Shown here in pieces: positions 5,343-6,990 of a stretch of 6,990 nucleotides of DNA. How positions within the stretch are numbered: position 1 is the first letter of the stretch; every line of letters starts with the position of its first letter. Made by a program: the position numbers and the translations under genes. This DNA comes from an uncultured Actinomycetes bacterium (GTDB taxonomy: Bacteria > Actinomycetota > Thermoleophilia > Miltoncostaeales > Miltoncostaeaceae). The notes under the pieces are model-generated. The model did not search any database, was not told where the DNA came from, and saw nothing but the letters and a program-made list of their open reading frames with translations. The DNA lies in the NCBI GenBank assembly GCA_937862675.1, contig CALMEC010000057.1:1-6990 (forward strand), given 5' to 3'.

Positions 5343-6990
5343 CTACCCGGCGGTGGACGACGTCACCGGGGCGGTGAGGTCGTACATGGTGGTGTTGCCG
5401 ATCGTCTGGGCGGTGAAGTTCTCGCTGACCCAGGAGCGGATGTCCTGTGAGGCCGAGCTTCCGCCCTGCTGGCCGCCGCCCATCCCGCCGCCACCACCGA
5501 TGAACCAGTGGATCTTGCCCTGCGCGACGAGTTCCTTGAACTCGGCGAGCGTCGGCGACGGGTCGCTTCCGTTGAAGCCGCCGATGGCCATCACCGGCTT
5601 CTCGCTCGCCAGCTGGAAGCCCGCGGCCGAGTTGGACCCCACCGCTGCCGCGACCCACGTGTACTGATCGGCGTTCTCGGTGAGCGCCGAGACGACGGCG
5701 TCCGACGGGGGGCCCGCCTGCAGGAGCCCGCCGGCACCGCCACCGCCGCCGCCGAATCCGCCCAGGCCGCCGCGCGAGCGACTCCAGCCGGACGAACTCG
5801 AACCGGTGGCGCTCGATCCACCGGTCGCCCCCGGCGTCGATGACGCGCCGCCGGAACCGCCCTGCTGGGACCAGGACCCCATGCCGGGAGGGCCACCGAA
5901 TCCCTGCTGCGACTGTGAACCCGTGCCGCCCTGCTGGGACTGCGAACCCGTGCCGGGAGGCCCGCCCAAGGCGCCCTGTTGCGACTGAGATCCCGTGCCA
6001 CCCGGAAGCCGGCCGCCAGGGCCGCCCCGGCCACCGCCGCCCGGTCCGCCCATACCCCCGGCGACCTGGGGTCCGGCGGTCGGGATGGACCCGGTGTGCG
6101 CCGTGGAGGCCGTCTGCAGCGAATAGGCCGTGGGAGCGATGAGCATGGCGGCCAGGGCCCCCGTGACGGTCAGCGTCCTGGCACGCGCGTGCCAGGAGTC
6201 GCCGGCGATGAGCAGGGCCGCCGCCCCGAGGCCGACCACGATGACCAGCGACGAGAGCCACGGGTGCCAGTCGGTGGCGTGGCCGAGGATCGAACGCGCC
6301 GTGAACGCGGTGATGACGACGCCCGCGGCCATCGTGATGCGGGCGTAGAGGTCGTCGCGCCGGATCCACAACTCCCGGCCGACGATGGCGACCAGGGCAC
6401 CGATCGGCGGGGCGAGGGCGACCGAGTAGTACTCGTGGATGATGCCCTGGCCGAAGCTGAAGGTCAGCATGGTGACCACGAGCCATCCGCCCCAGATGAT
6501 GATCGCGGAGCGGAGCCGGTCCGTGCGGCCGGCGCGACGTGAGATGACGAGGCCGACGACGACGGCGAGGAGTGCGGCGGGGATCAGCCAGGCGATCTGA
6601 CCGGACCACGACGCCTGGAACATCCGGCCCCAGCCGGTCGCACCCCAGCGTCCGCCCCCGTTGCCCATGCCTCCGCCGACACTGCCGGTCTCGTTGCCGG
6701 TGAGCCGGCCGAAGCCGTTGTATCCGAAGATGAGCTCGAGGACGCTGTTGTTCTGGGATCCGCCGATATAGGGGCGCGACGAAGCCGGCCAGAGCTCGAC
6801 GATGGCGACCCACCACCCGGCGCTGACCACGATCGCGGCGGCACCGGCGAGGATGTGGACGATGCGGGTCCGCACGGAGGTCGGCGCCGCGACCATGTAG
6901 ACCAGCGCGAACGCCGGGACGACGAGGAGCGCCTGCAGCATCTTGGTGAGGAAGGCGACCCCGACGAACGCCCCCGCCGCGACCACCCAC
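5343..6990 (-). CDS. GT39/ArnT-like membrane glycosyltransferase (YkcB type), C-terminal part; 5' end outside the window
   Basis: 548 codons are present from the right edge to a TAG at 5343-5345; the start and the N-terminal catalytic region lie outside. Members transfer sugars from polyprenyl-phosphate donors on the outer face of the membrane, to cell-envelope acceptors or proteins. About eight hydrophobic segments are visible, for example near 6990-6900, 6850-6795, 6600-6540, 6510-6450, 6420-6370, 6335-6285, 6255-6200 and 6180-6120. Loop motifs typical of this group are YIGGSQNNS, GYNGFGRLTGNE and HEYYSVALAPPIGAL. A Gly/Ser/Gln-rich linker follows (about 6062-5724), then a soluble C-terminal domain of about 120 residues containing TWVAAAVGSNSAAGFQLAS, VMAIGGFNGSDPSPTL and KIHWFIGGGGG, the YkcA/B-like C-terminal domain as I recognise it. 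The hairpin at 5309-5337 ends the transcript. Donor and acceptor cannot be told from sequence. Confidence 0.92.
   Translation of the reverse strand, partial: WVVAAGAFVGVAFLTKMLQALLVVPAFALVYMVAAPTSVRTRIVHILAGAAAIVVSAGWWVAIVELWPASSRPYIGGSQNNSVLELIFGYNGFGRLTGNETGSVGGGMGNGGGRWGATGWGRMFQASWSGQIAWLIPAALLAVVVGLVISRRAGRTDRLRSAIIIWGGWLVVTMLTFSFGQGIIHEYYSVALAPPIGALVAIVGRELWIRRDDLYARITMAAGVVITAFTARSILGHATDWHPWLSSLVIVVGLGAAALLIAGDSWHARARTLTVTGALAAMLIAPTAYSLQTASTAHTGSIPTAGPQVAGGMGGPGGGGRGGPGGRLPGGTGSQSQQGALGGPPGTGSQSQQGGTGSQSQQGFGGPPGMGSWSQQGGSGGASSTPGATGGSSATGSSSSGWSRSRGGLGGFGGGGGGAGGLLQAGPPSDAVVSALTENADQYTWVAAAVGSNSAAGFQLASEKPVMAIGGFNGSDPSPTLAEFKELVAQGKIHWFIGGGGGMGGGQQGGSSASQDIRSWVSENFTAQTIGNTTMYDLTAPVTSSTAG
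5862..6003 (-). repeat. Tandem repeat inside the glycosyltransferase linker
   Basis: Four imperfect direct units begin at 5862, 5904, 5931 and 5976 (42, 27, 45 and about 27 bp). Each starts CTGCTG or CTGTTG and encodes, on the minus strand, variants of GTGSQSQQG, two of them with an added GGPPG. All unit lengths are multiples of three, so copy-number change would keep the frame. They lie within the low-complexity linker between membrane and C-terminal domains. Confidence 0.8.

Noticed and set aside
5862..6003. Possible CRISPR-like array from spaced repeats
   Set aside because: Units are coding, multiples of three, diverged and without unique spacers. They encode the SQSQQG linker repeats.
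5302..6990. Alternative 562-codon minus-strand frame over the glycosyltransferase
   Set aside because: Arg/Gly/His-rich shadow frame. The neighbouring frame has clear membrane segments and GT39 family motifs.

Overview
The window is GC-rich (roughly 70% by eye), densely coding, and looks like a chromosomal core region of an actinobacterium. Two things point there: the order ispD ... ispF-cysS, known from actinobacterial chromosomes, and the wording of the cysteinyl-tRNA synthetase N-terminus, which reminds me of Thermoleophilia/Solirubrobacterales proteins. The class-level placement rests on memory of sequence style and is only moderately secure. I see no insertion sequence, prophage gene, CRISPR array, tRNA or rRNA gene.

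Layout. Positions 1-3767 are read on the minus strand as a gene series. In transcription order these are ispD (3767-3081), a VOC/glyoxalase-fold protein (3081-2659), a 96-bp gap carrying a promoter-like sequence, a PHP-family histidinol-phosphatase-like protein (2562-1708), ispF (1711-1238) and cysS (1224 to beyond position 1). ispD and ispF encode two enzymes of the MEP (non-mevalonate) isoprenoid pathway; cysS charges tRNA-Cys. Stop/start overlaps and short spacings suggest two translationally coupled sub-operons. Divergently, on the plus strand, a DUF72 (YecE-like) TIM-barrel protein (3823-4557) overlaps by 4 bp an iron-sulfur uracil-DNA-glycosylase superfamily protein (4554-5198), and the two probably form a two-gene operon. 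From the right edge on the minus strand comes the C-terminal part of a membrane GT39/ArnT-like (YkcB-type) glycosyltransferase with a Gly/Ser/Gln-rich linker (6990 to 5343).

The 144-bp convergent gap at 5199-5342 holds a large interrupted hairpin directly after the glycosylase stop codon, a short perfect inverted repeat, and a 12-bp perfect hairpin directly after the glycosyltransferase stop codon. A recurring regulatory pattern is that the three genes heading transcription units (ispD, the PHP gene and DUF72) all start with GTG, lack a clear Shine-Dalgarno sequence and have a -10-like hexamer ending 7 nt before the start codon. That is what leaderless mRNAs look like. The genes inside operons start with ATG, and two of them (cysS and the VOC gene) have a clear Shine-Dalgarno sequence.

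I do not see a clearly new multi-gene system. The least ordinary items are the DUF72-glycosylase pair, the unusual motif set of that glycosylase, the insertion of PHP and VOC genes between ispD and ispF, and the putative leaderless-start pattern.
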